This document shows, in pieces, positions 26,180 through 35,093 of a stretch of 64,000 nucleotides of DNA. The notes beneath the pieces are model-generated. The model searched no databases, had not been told where the DNA came from, and saw nothing but the letters and a program-made list of their open reading frames with translations. Each line of letters begins with the position of its first letter. The first letter of the stretch is position 1. The DNA lies in NCBI RefSeq assembly GCF_005222705.1, contig NZ_STGF01000009.1:62001-126000 (forward strand), read 5' to 3'. Source of the DNA: Paenibacillus sp. SY21-1 (GTDB lineage Bacteria > Bacillota > Bacilli > Paenibacillales > Paenibacillaceae). A program made the position numbers and the translations under genes.

Positions 26180-27949
26180 ATTCGTATACGAACCGTGCTG
26201 CTGCTAAGCTATTTTATTATTATTCTGGTGTGTATTACGCTAATCGGCTCCGTCTCCTTCTACATTTCCTATAAAACGATGGCGGGACAAGCCGAGTCAG
26301 CAAGCCTGCTGCTCGCCCAGCAAATCGAGCGCAACATGGATAACGACTTTCATAGCAAACGGAATCTTCTGCTGGCCGCGTACGGCGAGCAAACCTATAT
26401 CGACGGCATTAATTTGTACCCTGAAATGAGCGATCGTGAACGATTTCAGTTCAAGCAGCGCATTGGCGATCTGTATTTAAAAACCTTTAACGTAACTCCG
26501 ATCCGCGATTTTATTCGCTTTCAGATTTATTACGGCGACGGGGAGCTGCTGAGCGCCTCCGATGAGAGCGGGCTGGCGAACGCTGCCCAGGTCCGCAACT
26601 CGGCATGGTTTCGCTCGACTATAGCGATGGACGGCGAAGCTTTCTTCTCGGGATTTATACCGGAGGCGGAGCGCTCGGATACGGAGGAGGCGGCATATTT
26701 CTCGGCCATCATGATTCGGGATTTCACTACGCCCGATTTGTTTATTATCGTGCGGGCCGAATATCGGGCCGAGATTTTTAACAGCATCGGTCGAAGCGAC
26801 GGCCTGCCCGAGCATGGAAGCATTCTTATACTCGATGAAGAGAACCGGATTGTATACGCTTCCGGGGATATAAATGAATACGCTTCCGAGGAAGGGCTGA
26901 CAGACCGGGTCAGCGGCAGCCGGGGGAGATTCTGGCTGGAAATGAACGGGGAGGATCGGCTCGTATCGTATACGCGCTCCGGCTATTCAAGCTGGAAGCC
27001 TGTTGTCGTGATCCCCCGCTCGGATATATTCGGCTCGCTTGATGTAATCAAAACGACGGTTATTTGGACGGCGCTGCTGGCCTTCGTCATAACGTTGCTA
27101 ATATCGGTGCTGTTCGGCCAGCGGATTACAAAGCCGATTCTGGATTTGTACAAATCGGTGAACCGGATGAAGCGCGGCGATTTTTCCGCGCGCGTCGAGG
27201 TGCGGCGCAACGACGAAATCGGGCGGATCGGCATGAATTTTAACGCCATGCAGGAGGAGCTCCAGCAGCTGATCGAGACGAGGTACGTCAATCAGATCAA
27301 GCTGCAGGAAGCGGAGCTGTCGCTGCTCTATTCGCAGATTAACCCGCATTTTCTGTACAATACGCTCGATAGCATTCGGGCGATGTCCGATTATTACCAG
27401 GTAGGCGAGATTAGCGAGATGGCGGAGTCGCTCGCAGATATTTTCCGGTATAACACCCGCAACAAGGACGAGGTCGTCACGATGCAGGAGGAGCTTGTTC
27501 AGATCGACGCCTATATGCGCATACAGAAGGTTCGGTTCGAGGAAAAAATCGGCTATGAGCAGCAGATCGACGAAGAGCTGTATGATTTTCCCCTGCTAAA
27601 AATGACGCTTCAGCCGCTTGTGGAAAATGCGGTATTTCACGGCATCGAGCGCAAGCGCGGCAAGGGGACGATTACCGTATCCATGACCAAGGCGGATCGG
27701 CATGTCCGCTTGTCCGTGAGGGATGACGGAGTGGGCATATCCGACAAGCACTTGGCCGAGCTGCGAGCCCGCTTGCGTCCGCCGCTCCAGCAAAACGATC
27801 GAACGTCGTCCGATACACGGGGCGGCATCGGGATCGTCAACGTGTATTCGCGTTACGTGATTCGCTACGGCGGCGCATTCGAATTTCGGGTCGAGAGCCG
27901 TAAAGGAGCTGGCACGGAAATTGTATTGCTCATTCCTTTGGACGTTTAA
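26180..27949 (+). CDS. YesM-type sensor histidine kinase (apparent ATT start)
   Basis: A kinase of about 589 residues with a membrane segment at the very N-terminus (RIRTVLLLSYFIIILVCI), a large extracellular sensor domain, a second membrane segment near residue 290 and a HAMP domain. The His_kinase block has His390 in QINPHFLYNTL, followed by HATPase_c (DDGVGIS, GGIGIVNVYSRY). No ATG, GTG or TTG lies at the correct distance from the strong AAGGAGGG ribosome-binding site (about 26166-26173). The codon 7 bases after it is ATT (26180), giving (M)RIRTVLLLSYF, the usual start of this family. The first ordinary start, GTG 26195, is 21 bases from the site. Its cognate regulator is probably the AraC-type protein at 31435, separated from it by the transporter genes. 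Confidence 0.85.
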   Translation: MRIRTVLLLSYFIIILVCITLIGSVSFYISYKTMAGQAESASLLLAQQIERNMDNDFHSKRNLLLAAYGEQTYIDGINLYPEMSDRERFQFKQRIGDLYLKTFNVTPIRDFIRFQIYYGDGELLSASDESGLANAAQVRNSAWFRSTIAMDGEAFFSGFIPEAERSDTEEAAYFSAIMIRDFTTPDLFIIVRAEYRAEIFNSIGRSDGLPEHGSILILDEENRIVYASGDINEYASEEGLTDRVSGSRGRFWLEMNGEDRLVSYTRSGYSSWKPVVVIPRSDIFGSLDVIKTTVIWTALLAFVITLLISVLFGQRITKPILDLYKSVNRMKRGDFSARVEVRRNDEIGRIGMNFNAMQEELQQLIETRYVNQIKLQEAELSLLYSQINPHFLYNTLDSIRAMSDYYQVGEISEMAESLADIFRYNTRNKDEVVTMQEELVQIDAYMRIQKVRFEEKIGYEQQIDEELYDFPLLKMTLQPLVENAVFHGIERKRGKGTITVSMTKADRHVRLSVRDDGVGISDKHLAELRARLRPPLQQNDRTSSDTRGGIGIVNVYSRYVIRYGGAFEFRVESRKGAGTEIVLLIPLDV

Positions 27950-28033
27950 AGCGTGACGTGCGGCTGTTTCATATTCGATGAAGCGGAAGTCAGAATATTC
28001 AACATTACAGGTCAAAATCCTGAATATGCGCAT

Positions 28034-28048
28034 AGGAAGCGCTTTCAT
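28034..28048 (-). promoter_or_regulatory. Catabolite-response element (cre), perfect match
   Basis: On the minus strand this reads ATGAAAGCGCTTCCT, a full match to the CcpA consensus WTGNAANCGNWNNCW. It overlaps the upstream edge of a TATAAT -10 box (28048-28053), so CcpA binding would block transcription of the binding-protein operon. Confidence 0.85.
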
Positions 28049-28053
28049 ATAAT
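28048..28053 (+). promoter_or_regulatory. -10 box of the second transporter operon
   Basis: A perfect TATAAT lies 38 bp before the binding-protein gene. The -35 position is weak, consistent with activation by the AraC-type regulator and repression through the overlapping cre. Confidence 0.6.
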
Positions 28054-28091
28054 GAGAATGTAGCGAACAATCGAAGAAGGGGTGTCGATGA

Positions 28092-29447
28092 ATGAATAAA
28101 ATGAAAGCGGTTTACACGCTGATGGCCGTGCTGCTTGTCATGCTGGCGCTTGCGGCTTGCGGCGGCAACGAAAACGGGAATACGAACGCGGGGGCTTCGC
28201 CCGGCGCAGCGAGCCCGACGGCAGAACCGACGAAGGAGCCGGCCAAGGACCCGGTTACGCTCACGTTCCTTATCCCTAATACCGACGATGTAACGCCGTA
28301 CAACCAGATTTTCAAAGCGTATGAAGAGCAGACGGGCAACAAGGTAGAGGTTCAGGCGCTGCCAGGCGGCGACTATGACAACATGCTGAAAACGCGCTTT
28401 TCGACAGGAGACTTTCCCGACGTGTTCCTTATGCAGCCGGGAACCAAGCAATATGTGAAGCTTAGAGCCGACGAAACGCTGTATGAATGGTCGGGCGAGA
28501 GCGGCGTATGGGACAACGTGATCGAGTCGATTGCGGAATTCCAGAAAAATGCGGACGGCAAGGCCTACGGAGTGCCGTTCGGCAAAACCGGCATGATGGG
28601 CGTGTTCTACAACAAGGACGTGTTCGCCAAGGCAGGCGTCGAGCCTCCGACGAACTATGCCAATTTGCTTGAAATTGCCGATCAGCTAAAAGCAGCAGGC
28701 ATTACGCCGTTCTATGAGGGCGTGAAGGACGGATGGCCGACACAGGTGTTCTATTTGACGGGCTGGGTGAGTCAGGTGGATCAGGAAATTGGCGACGAGG
28801 GCGTTCAGAAGCTGGACAAAAACGAGCTGAAGCTGTCCGACATCGCGGCGCTCAAGGATTTGTTCGTAAAGGCGAAGGAATTGAAGGATAAAGGCTTGTT
28901 CCAAAAAAATACGCTGTCCGGCACGTTTGACGAGCTGCAAAATGAGCTTGGCGAAGGCAAGGTGGCGATGGCGTTTATGCTTGACGGCATTTTGCCGCAG
29001 CTTGAGAAGAAATTCGGCAAGGAATTTGTTACGGATAAAATCGGCTTTTTCCCGTTCCCGTCTGCAACCGACACCGGTACTGCGATGATTACGCCGCCAA
29101 ACCAGCTGATGGTGCCGTCCAAGGCCAAAAATCTGGAGGCAGCCAAGGAGCTAGTTAAGTTTATGATTTCGAGCGAGAGCGTCAACACCTTTTATCAGAA
29201 CCAGCCGGGCATTCCGATTTTCAAAGGCGCGACAAGCGAGCTGTATCCGATGCAGGAGACGGTGCAGGAGTACATCGATGCGGGCAAATCGAAGGTGAAC
29301 GTACAGAACCGTTTGACGGCGTCGTTCCTGGATCTGGGCAAAATTCTGCAAAACTTCCATATCAATGGCGATGTTGACACGGCGATTAAGGAAATGGACA
29401 CCAATTATGTGAAGGACGGAAATTCTAAGCGTTTGGAAGGATTCTAG
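28092..29447 (+). CDS. Extracellular sugar-binding lipoprotein of ABC transporter
   Basis: A 451-residue lipoprotein with lipobox (MLALAAC) and an Asn/Gly/Ala/Pro-rich linker. A family 1 solute-binding domain follows (VTLTFLIPNTDDVTPYNQIF ... GDFPDVFLMQPG). It is the capture protein for the permeases encoded after it. The gene has a cre-regulated promoter and ends ahead of a strong intercistronic hairpin, an arrangement that usually gives more binding protein than permease. The ligand is unknown; downstream enzymes point to a plant cell-wall oligosaccharide or acid sugar. Confidence 0.9.
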   Translation: MNKMKAVYTLMAVLLVMLALAACGGNENGNTNAGASPGAASPTAEPTKEPAKDPVTLTFLIPNTDDVTPYNQIFKAYEEQTGNKVEVQALPGGDYDNMLKTRFSTGDFPDVFLMQPGTKQYVKLRADETLYEWSGESGVWDNVIESIAEFQKNADGKAYGVPFGKTGMMGVFYNKDVFAKAGVEPPTNYANLLEIADQLKAAGITPFYEGVKDGWPTQVFYLTGWVSQVDQEIGDEGVQKLDKNELKLSDIAALKDLFVKAKELKDKGLFQKNTLSGTFDELQNELGEGKVAMAFMLDGILPQLEKKFGKEFVTDKIGFFPFPSATDTGTAMITPPNQLMVPSKAKNLEAAKELVKFMISSESVNTFYQNQPGIPIFKGATSELYPMQETVQEYIDAGKSKVNVQNRLTASFLDLGKILQNFHINGDVDTAIKEMDTNYVKDGNSKRLEGF

Positions 29448-29480
29448 AGTAGAGAGAGGCAGGAGGGGCCTTGCGGCAAA

Positions 29481-29517
29481 GCGCTTCAACCGGCGGGTGA
29501 AGAACCGGCTGAAGCGC
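29481..29517 (+). terminator. Intercistronic hairpin after binding-protein gene
   Basis: A 13-bp stem with one mismatch (GCGCTTCAACCGG against CCGGCTGAAGCGC) lies in the 176-bp gap between the binding protein and permease genes, without a T tract. It probably allows differential expression within the operon. Confidence 0.6.
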
Positions 29518-29623
29518 GCCCGCGGCCAGGCTGCATGCGTATGCCGTTTGGTACGGTCGTCAAAGGGCAATCCGGGGAGCCGTCAGCGCAGCCCCTCAGT
29601 CTTGCAGAGCAGGAGGAAGCCGT

Positions 29624-30493
29624 ATGGAGCGCAGTAAATATCCGTTGTATTTTGCCTTACCCGCCGTATTCGTCTTTTTATTGTTTTTTATCACGCCGAC
29701 GGTGATTGGCGTCTACTACAGCTTTACCGATTGGAACATTAATGCCGATTCAATCAAGTATATCGGGCTGGACAACTATCGCGACTTGTTTAATGAACCG
29801 CGATTGAAGCAGGCTTTTACGAATACGCTTATATTCGCCGCGGCGGTCACCGTGCTGCAAAACGTAGCCGGACTTGCGCTGGCGTTGCTCCTAAATGAAA
29901 AGCTCAAGCTTAGAAACGTGCTGCGCATGGTGTTTTTTATGCCATATGTCATCGCGCCGCTCGTTATCGGATATATTTTCAGAGCCATTTATCATCCCGA
30001 GCACGGCATCGTCAACAAGTTTCTGGACACGGTCGGCCTTGACTTTATGATGCAGGATTGGCTGAATGATCCGCGCTTCGCTTTGTTTACGATAATCGTT
30101 ACGGATATATGGCGGGTAGCTGGCTTCTCGATGGTGGTTTATTTGGCCGGCCTGCAATTTATTCCAAAGGATTTGATTGAGAGCGCATCCATCGACGGGG
30201 CAGCCTACTGGAGAAGGTTCAAGCATGTGGTATTTCCGCTGCTCGCGCCTGCCTTCACGGTAAATGTGCTGCTTGCGATGATCGGCTCCATGAAGGTGTT
30301 CGAGATCGTCATGGTGCTGACGGAGGGCGGTCCGGGGTATACGACGGAAGTATTCTATACGTATATTCGGAACACGTTCAGCATGGGCGAGTTCGGTTAT
30401 GCGACAGCAATCAATATGCTGCTCTTCGTGCTGGTGACGATTGTCGGGGTGCCGGTGCTGCTGGCGATGAAGAAAAGGGAGGTTGAGCTATAG
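29624..30493 (+). CDS. Carbohydrate ABC transporter permease, MalF/UgpA type
   Basis: A 289-residue permease with six membrane segments, an EAA-type loop (ESASIDGAAYWRRFKHVVFPL) and an AGGAGG ribosome-binding site. It pairs with the permease that starts on its last base. No ATPase is encoded nearby. Confidence 0.92.
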   Translation: MERSKYPLYFALPAVFVFLLFFITPTVIGVYYSFTDWNINADSIKYIGLDNYRDLFNEPRLKQAFTNTLIFAAAVTVLQNVAGLALALLLNEKLKLRNVLRMVFFMPYVIAPLVIGYIFRAIYHPEHGIVNKFLDTVGLDFMMQDWLNDPRFALFTIIVTDIWRVAGFSMVVYLAGLQFIPKDLIESASIDGAAYWRRFKHVVFPLLAPAFTVNVLLAMIGSMKVFEIVMVLTEGGPGYTTEVFYTYIRNTFSMGEFGYATAINMLLFVLVTIVGVPVLLAMKKREVEL

Positions 30494-31314
30494 TGAAAGT
30501 CAGACGTATATCGCCGATTGTGCTTGAGCTGGTCGCTGTCGCGCTGGCGCTGCTCATCCTCATTCCTTTCTTTATGATTTTCGTCAACTCGTTCAAAGGC
30601 ATTCGGGAGTCGGCGCTGTTCGGCCTGTCGCTCCCGTCTACGTGGGAGTTCGGCAACTATCGCGATGTGTTCCAGCAGGACAATATTTTGCGGGGGTTTA
30701 AAAATAGCTTTCTTCTGTCCGCCCTGGTCGTCGTCTGCGTCAATCTGTTCGCCTCGATGGCGGCATTCGTCATTCAACGGCGAGGCGGGAAGTTTCTGCA
30801 AAGCGTCTATATGGCGTTTATCATGGGATTGATCGTGCCCGTCTCCATCGTGCCGACGATCCGGCTGATGGATGTGCTGCATATCAAGGGCAGTTACCTC
30901 AGCATCATCATGTATTATACGGCTGTGCTGCTGCCGTTCTCCGTATTTTTGCTTGTCGGCTTTATCAAGTCGGTGCCGCGCGAGCTGGATGAGGCGGCTG
31001 TGCTGGAGGGCTGCAGCTATTTCAAGCTGTATTTCAAAATTATTTTGCCGCTCATCAGCACAGTGCTCGTTACCGTATCGATCGTTGTTATCGTTTCGGT
31101 ATGGAATGATTTTTTTGGACCTTTCTATCTGGTAACGGACAGTACGAAATGGACGATTGTGCTTCAGGTATTCAACTTTGTAACGCTTTACAGCACCAAC
31201 TGGGGCATCGTATTCGCTTTTATGCTTGTCGTTATTGCGCCGGTGCTTGTCATTTACTTGTTTTTGCAGCGTTATATTATCGACGGACTGACCGCCGGCT
31301 CGGTGAAGGGTTAG
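30493..31314 (+). CDS. Carbohydrate ABC transporter permease, MalG/UgpE type
   Basis: A 273-residue permease. The GTG start overlaps the stop codon of the preceding permease by one base (TAGTG), indicating translational coupling. It has six membrane segments, an EAA-type loop (DEAAVLEGCSYFKLYFKIILP) and the family tail DGLTAGSVKG. Confidence 0.92.
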   Translation: MKVRRISPIVLELVAVALALLILIPFFMIFVNSFKGIRESALFGLSLPSTWEFGNYRDVFQQDNILRGFKNSFLLSALVVVCVNLFASMAAFVIQRRGGKFLQSVYMAFIMGLIVPVSIVPTIRLMDVLHIKGSYLSIIMYYTAVLLPFSVFLLVGFIKSVPRELDEAAVLEGCSYFKLYFKIILPLISTVLVTVSIVVIVSVWNDFFGPFYLVTDSTKWTIVLQVFNFVTLYSTNWGIVFAFMLVVIAPVLVIYLFLQRYIIDGLTAGSVKG

Positions 31315-31434
31315 CGCGAGTCCCGCGATTTTGCGGCGGCAGGCGGATGAAGCCGATTATTGGGCTTCTGAGCAGTGTGGAGACAGAAAGGCGTTTAGGG
31401 GCTGTAGCAGGCTAAAGACAAGGGAGGAATCGTC

Positions 31435-33153
31435 ATGAGGCAGGTCATGGTCGTGGACGACGAACGCTGGATCAGACGCGGCTTGATTGGCGCCATTCCT
31501 TGGGAGGAGCTGGGCCTGACGTTTGCAGGAGAAGCCGAGGACGGCGAGGACGCCTATCATATGGCGCTTCGTTTGAAGCCGGAGCTGATGTTTCTCGATA
31601 TGCGGATGCCCGGGCTGGACGGCCGAGAGCTGCTCAGGCTGCTTTCCGCCGAGCTGCCGGAGCTGATAACGATAGTCGTCAGCGGCTATTCGGATTTCGA
31701 GTATACAAAGGAAGCGATTAAGCATAACGCTTTTGACTATTTGCTGAAGCCGCTCAAAAAAGAGGAGCTGTACGCCGTCCTGAATAAGGCGCTTGCCGAG
31801 CTTGAGCGGCGGGAGCGTATCCGCAACGGCAGCGAGCAGCTTGAGCTTCGCAATTGGCTATGGCGGGAGCTGTTCGCAGTAGACGCAGGAGTTGACGGTG
31901 AGGTCAGCGATGCCGGACATGGCGGGATGGCGGTCCGAGCGGACGGGACGGCCGCAGGCTGGTTAGCTGCAAAGGGGCTGCTGCTCGTTGCTTGGCCGGA
32001 CCGTTATACGGAAGACTGCGAGCGCCATGCCGTGACGGAGCGCCTTCAGCGGCTCCTGGAGCAGGAAAGGGCATTCTATTTCGGCGGCGCGTGGAGCTTG
32101 CACGTGACGAGCGCGCCGGCGAGCCGGGGCGAGCTGGTGCTGTGTCTCGTAAGCGAATCGCTGGACGGGCGCGGACTGGAGCGGCTGATCGCCAAGCTGC
32201 AGGCGGCGGTCAGGGAGCTGACAGGGACGAGCTACAGCGTCGGCCACGCCGGGCAGCCGGAGCCGATTGCGCGGCTCCCGAAGCAGTATCGCCGCATCAA
32301 GCAGGCGCTGGGCGGCAAACGGCTTGGCGAAGCGGAGGCGATCGTCCGCTGCGGCGAGCCTGCGCGGCGGGAGGACGAGGGCCGCGGGCGCGTTCCGGAC
32401 AACGTCGCGTTCGGGCAAGCGGATGAGCCCGCAGCGGCGCTGCGACAGGATGATCCACTTCTGCGAACAAGCGCGGCTGCTTATCCCCGCGAAGCGGAGC
32501 AGGCACTGCTGATGCAGCTTCAGCTTGGCAATCGCAATGCATCGTTGGAAGCGTTCGACCGCTGGTTTGCGGCAGCTGCTGGCGACGATGCGACCGTTGA
32601 CGAGATGCGGCGCTACGCGGCCATGCTGGTGCATGCGCTGGAGAAGCAGCTCCAGGAGTCGGGCTCCAGCCTCGGAGAGCGCTGCGGCAAAAGTTTGCTC
32701 GCCTGTACCGAGCATATCGGCGTGAGACAGGATCGCTGGTCGATCAGGCAATTGCTTGCCGAAGAGCTGCTGCCGTCGCTGCTGTCGTCCGGAGCTGCGC
32801 AAGCGCCGGGCTCCAGCGGCCAAGGAGAGCAGGTCGTTCGCGACATTCAGCGCCTTATCCAGCTGCACTATGCGCAGCCGCTTAGTTTGCACCAGCTTGC
32901 CGAGGGCCGGTTTATGAATGCCGAATATGTAAGCCGCCTGTTTAAAAAAATGACCGGCAGCAATTTCGTCGATTATTTAACCGATTACCGGATCGCCAAG
33001 GCGATGGAGCTTATGCAAAGCTCAGCCTGCAAAAATTACGAGATCGCCAAACGGGTCGGATATGAGGACTACCGCTATTTTAGTCAAATATTCAAGAAGA
33101 AGACGGGCATGACGATCGGAGAATACCGGTCTGGACTTGAGATGAAGCAATAG
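31435..33153 (+). CDS. YesN-type response regulator with AraC DNA-binding domain
   Basis: A 572-residue regulator with a receiver domain (Asp8/Asp9, phospho-acceptor Asp55 in LMFLDMRMPG, Lys in LLKPLKKEE) and a C-terminal AraC helix-turn-helix pair (LSLHQLAEGRFMNAEYVSRL and NYEIAKRVGYEDYRYFSQIF). The middle region is Arg/Ala/Glu-rich and poorly conserved. The GGGAGG ribosome-binding site is 8 bases upstream. It is probably the partner of the kinase encoded at 26180-27949 and the activator of this operon. Confidence 0.9.
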   Translation: MRQVMVVDDERWIRRGLIGAIPWEELGLTFAGEAEDGEDAYHMALRLKPELMFLDMRMPGLDGRELLRLLSAELPELITIVVSGYSDFEYTKEAIKHNAFDYLLKPLKKEELYAVLNKALAELERRERIRNGSEQLELRNWLWRELFAVDAGVDGEVSDAGHGGMAVRADGTAAGWLAAKGLLLVAWPDRYTEDCERHAVTERLQRLLEQERAFYFGGAWSLHVTSAPASRGELVLCLVSESLDGRGLERLIAKLQAAVRELTGTSYSVGHAGQPEPIARLPKQYRRIKQALGGKRLGEAEAIVRCGEPARREDEGRGRVPDNVAFGQADEPAAALRQDDPLLRTSAAAYPREAEQALLMQLQLGNRNASLEAFDRWFAAAAGDDATVDEMRRYAAMLVHALEKQLQESGSSLGERCGKSLLACTEHIGVRQDRWSIRQLLAEELLPSLLSSGAAQAPGSSGQGEQVVRDIQRLIQLHYAQPLSLHQLAEGRFMNAEYVSRLFKKMTGSNFVDYLTDYRIAKAMELMQSSACKNYEIAKRVGYEDYRYFSQIFKKKTGMTIGEYRSGLEMKQ

Positions 33154-33223
33154 TCGTTAACCGGAGGCGCGGCTGCGCATTAACCAAAAAGGCTGTCAAT
33201 GACAAGTTAAGGAGTGGAGCAGG

Positions 33224-34948
33224 ATGGGGAAACGTTTGATACCGGACACGCTGACGCTGGAGGTTCGAGCGGCGCATGCGATGAATGCGATTGTGGGGAT
33301 GGCGGATCGGGATTTCGGAGATATCCCGTTTTTTGCCGCGAACCTGATGAAGGAGCCCGCCAATCTGACGCATGGCGATTGGGATTACGGCTCGTCCCAT
33401 GGGCGCATGGTGGATGGCATGATTCTGGCCCGCCATATGTCAGGAGAGTCGTTCGGCACAGACATTGAAGAAAAATACCGGGCGAATTTGCTGTCCTTCT
33501 TCAAGGAAGACGGACTTAGCTATCGCCAGCGCAATCCTCATCACAATTGGGAGCCGAACGCCAACTTTATCGATCAGCGTGCCGTTATTCTATCGCTGAC
33601 TACGTGGTACCTCGCTAGCGGCGATCCCAAGGTAAAGGAAGCGGCCGACAAGCATGTTGCGGCGCTCAAACGGGTTGCCGTCAAGGAACGGGACGTTTGG
33701 TACTACCCGGCCTCGGAGTACAAGGATGGCGGATGGCCGTCGTCCAATGCCGTCCTGCTGCGTCTGGCGCCCGATCCTGCGGCCTTCTGCGGCCGGCTTG
33801 TTATGCCGCTGCTCAAGTATCACGAGCTGACCGGCAATCAGGACGCGTTGGAGCTGTGCCAGTTCTTTAGCGCGTTGATTGTGCAGCGCAGCGGCGTATT
33901 TAACCCCGACGGAAGCTTTAATGATGCGCTGGCTTACCGCAGCGGCCACTTCCATACCCGGCTTGGAACGCTTGACGCGCTTGCGCGGTTCGGCGTATTC
34001 ACAGGGGACGCGTCGCTTATCGCCTTTGTCGAAAAAAGCTACGCGTGGGCCGTCAAGCAATGCACGGCCTTTGGCTGGACGCCGGGCGATATGAAGGAGC
34101 AAGCCTACGAGCACGAGACATGCTCGCTGGTCGATCTGATCGCTACCGGCATCACCTTGGCCCAAAGCGGCTACACAAAATATTGGGGCGTGGTGGAGCG
34201 TTACATCCGCAACCATCTTGCCGAGTCGCAGCTGCTTGAGATGGACTGGGTGAAGGAGACGGACGACCCTTCGTTAAATGTGCCGGGGCTGATTACGCAT
34301 GAGAATATCGCGGCGCGTACGCGCGGAGCTTTTGCAGGGTATTCCGCGCCGAACGATTTTTGCTGCAATGTCAATCATGGCCGCGGGCATACCAACGATT
34401 TGCAAATATGCTGTCTCGGCTCGGGGACTCGCGGCTTGTATATGGGCTGGAGCAATACAGTTACCGAGAAGCAGGGAACGGTCAGCGTGAACTTTTTGCT
34501 CAACCGCGGGTCCTCGTGGCTTGATATAGACAGCTATTTGCCCCATGAGGGCAAGCTGGTGCTGCACATTCACCGGGACATTCCCCGGCTGCAGGTCCGG
34601 ATTCCGGAGTGGGCGGGCTATGCGAAGGTTGTTTTCTGCCGCGAGAAGGATGGCGAAACGACCAATGGGGCGGGACATGAGCCAAGCCGCTGGCTGAATG
34701 AGCATTTCCTGCAGCTGGGCGCAGCCAGTGCAGGCGAAAAAATAACGATTGAATTTCCGCTGTCAAGAAGGCAGACGATTGAAACGGCTATCGGACAGAC
34801 CTTTATTACGCAATGGCAAGGGGATGATGTCATCGGCATTTCTCCTGAAGGCACTCGCCATCCGTTCTACAGCGGACGGAGCATTCATGAGCAGGCGCCG
34901 CTGCGGGAGGGCGATTATCAGCGGCCGGAGCGGGAGCTGGTGTGGTAG
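33224..34948 (+). CDS. GH127-like (DUF1680-type) glycosidase, divergent
   Basis: A 574-residue cytoplasmic protein with an (alpha/alpha)6-like pattern followed by a beta-rich C-terminus (LDIDSYLPHEGKLVLHIHRD). Key residues match the zinc-cysteine centre of GH127 beta-L-arabinofuranosidases such as HypBA1: Glu298 and Cys300 in YEHETCS, then Cys380-Cys381 in NDFCCNVNHGRG. The Glu/Cys and Cys/Cys-Cys spacings (2 and 80 residues) are close to those known (2 and 77). In GH127 the metal-bound cysteine is the nucleophile. The protein is shorter and otherwise divergent, so its sugar may differ from L-arabinofuranose. GGAGTGG is the ribosome-binding site. It starts the enzyme part of the second carbohydrate operon. 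Confidence 0.75.
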   Translation: MGKRLIPDTLTLEVRAAHAMNAIVGMADRDFGDIPFFAANLMKEPANLTHGDWDYGSSHGRMVDGMILARHMSGESFGTDIEEKYRANLLSFFKEDGLSYRQRNPHHNWEPNANFIDQRAVILSLTTWYLASGDPKVKEAADKHVAALKRVAVKERDVWYYPASEYKDGGWPSSNAVLLRLAPDPAAFCGRLVMPLLKYHELTGNQDALELCQFFSALIVQRSGVFNPDGSFNDALAYRSGHFHTRLGTLDALARFGVFTGDASLIAFVEKSYAWAVKQCTAFGWTPGDMKEQAYEHETCSLVDLIATGITLAQSGYTKYWGVVERYIRNHLAESQLLEMDWVKETDDPSLNVPGLITHENIAARTRGAFAGYSAPNDFCCNVNHGRGHTNDLQICCLGSGTRGLYMGWSNTVTEKQGTVSVNFLLNRGSSWLDIDSYLPHEGKLVLHIHRDIPRLQVRIPEWAGYAKVVFCREKDGETTNGAGHEPSRWLNEHFLQLGAASAGEKITIEFPLSRRQTIETAIGQTFITQWQGDDVIGISPEGTRHPFYSGRSIHEQAPLREGDYQRPERELVW

Positions 34949-35093
34949 AAGGCGCATTTGCAGGCGAGTGAGCAGCTTTGGCTTTACCCGCACAACAGGC
35001 TTCGGCCGTAAGCGCGCAAGGTTGGCCGCAGCGCGGCGCCGGCCGTTGGCGCACGGCGAAGCGTGAATACGAATCCGCTTGGAGGAGATTGCG

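Noticed and set aside
29470..29495. AAGCGCTT core resembling a cre site.
   Set aside because: It fails the conserved TGNAA part of the consensus and is explained by the hairpin stem.
33194..33204. Palindrome TGTCA-A-TGACA before the GH127-like gene as an operator.
   Set aside because: It is short, no promoter lies near it, and the gene is probably read from the upstream operon promoter.
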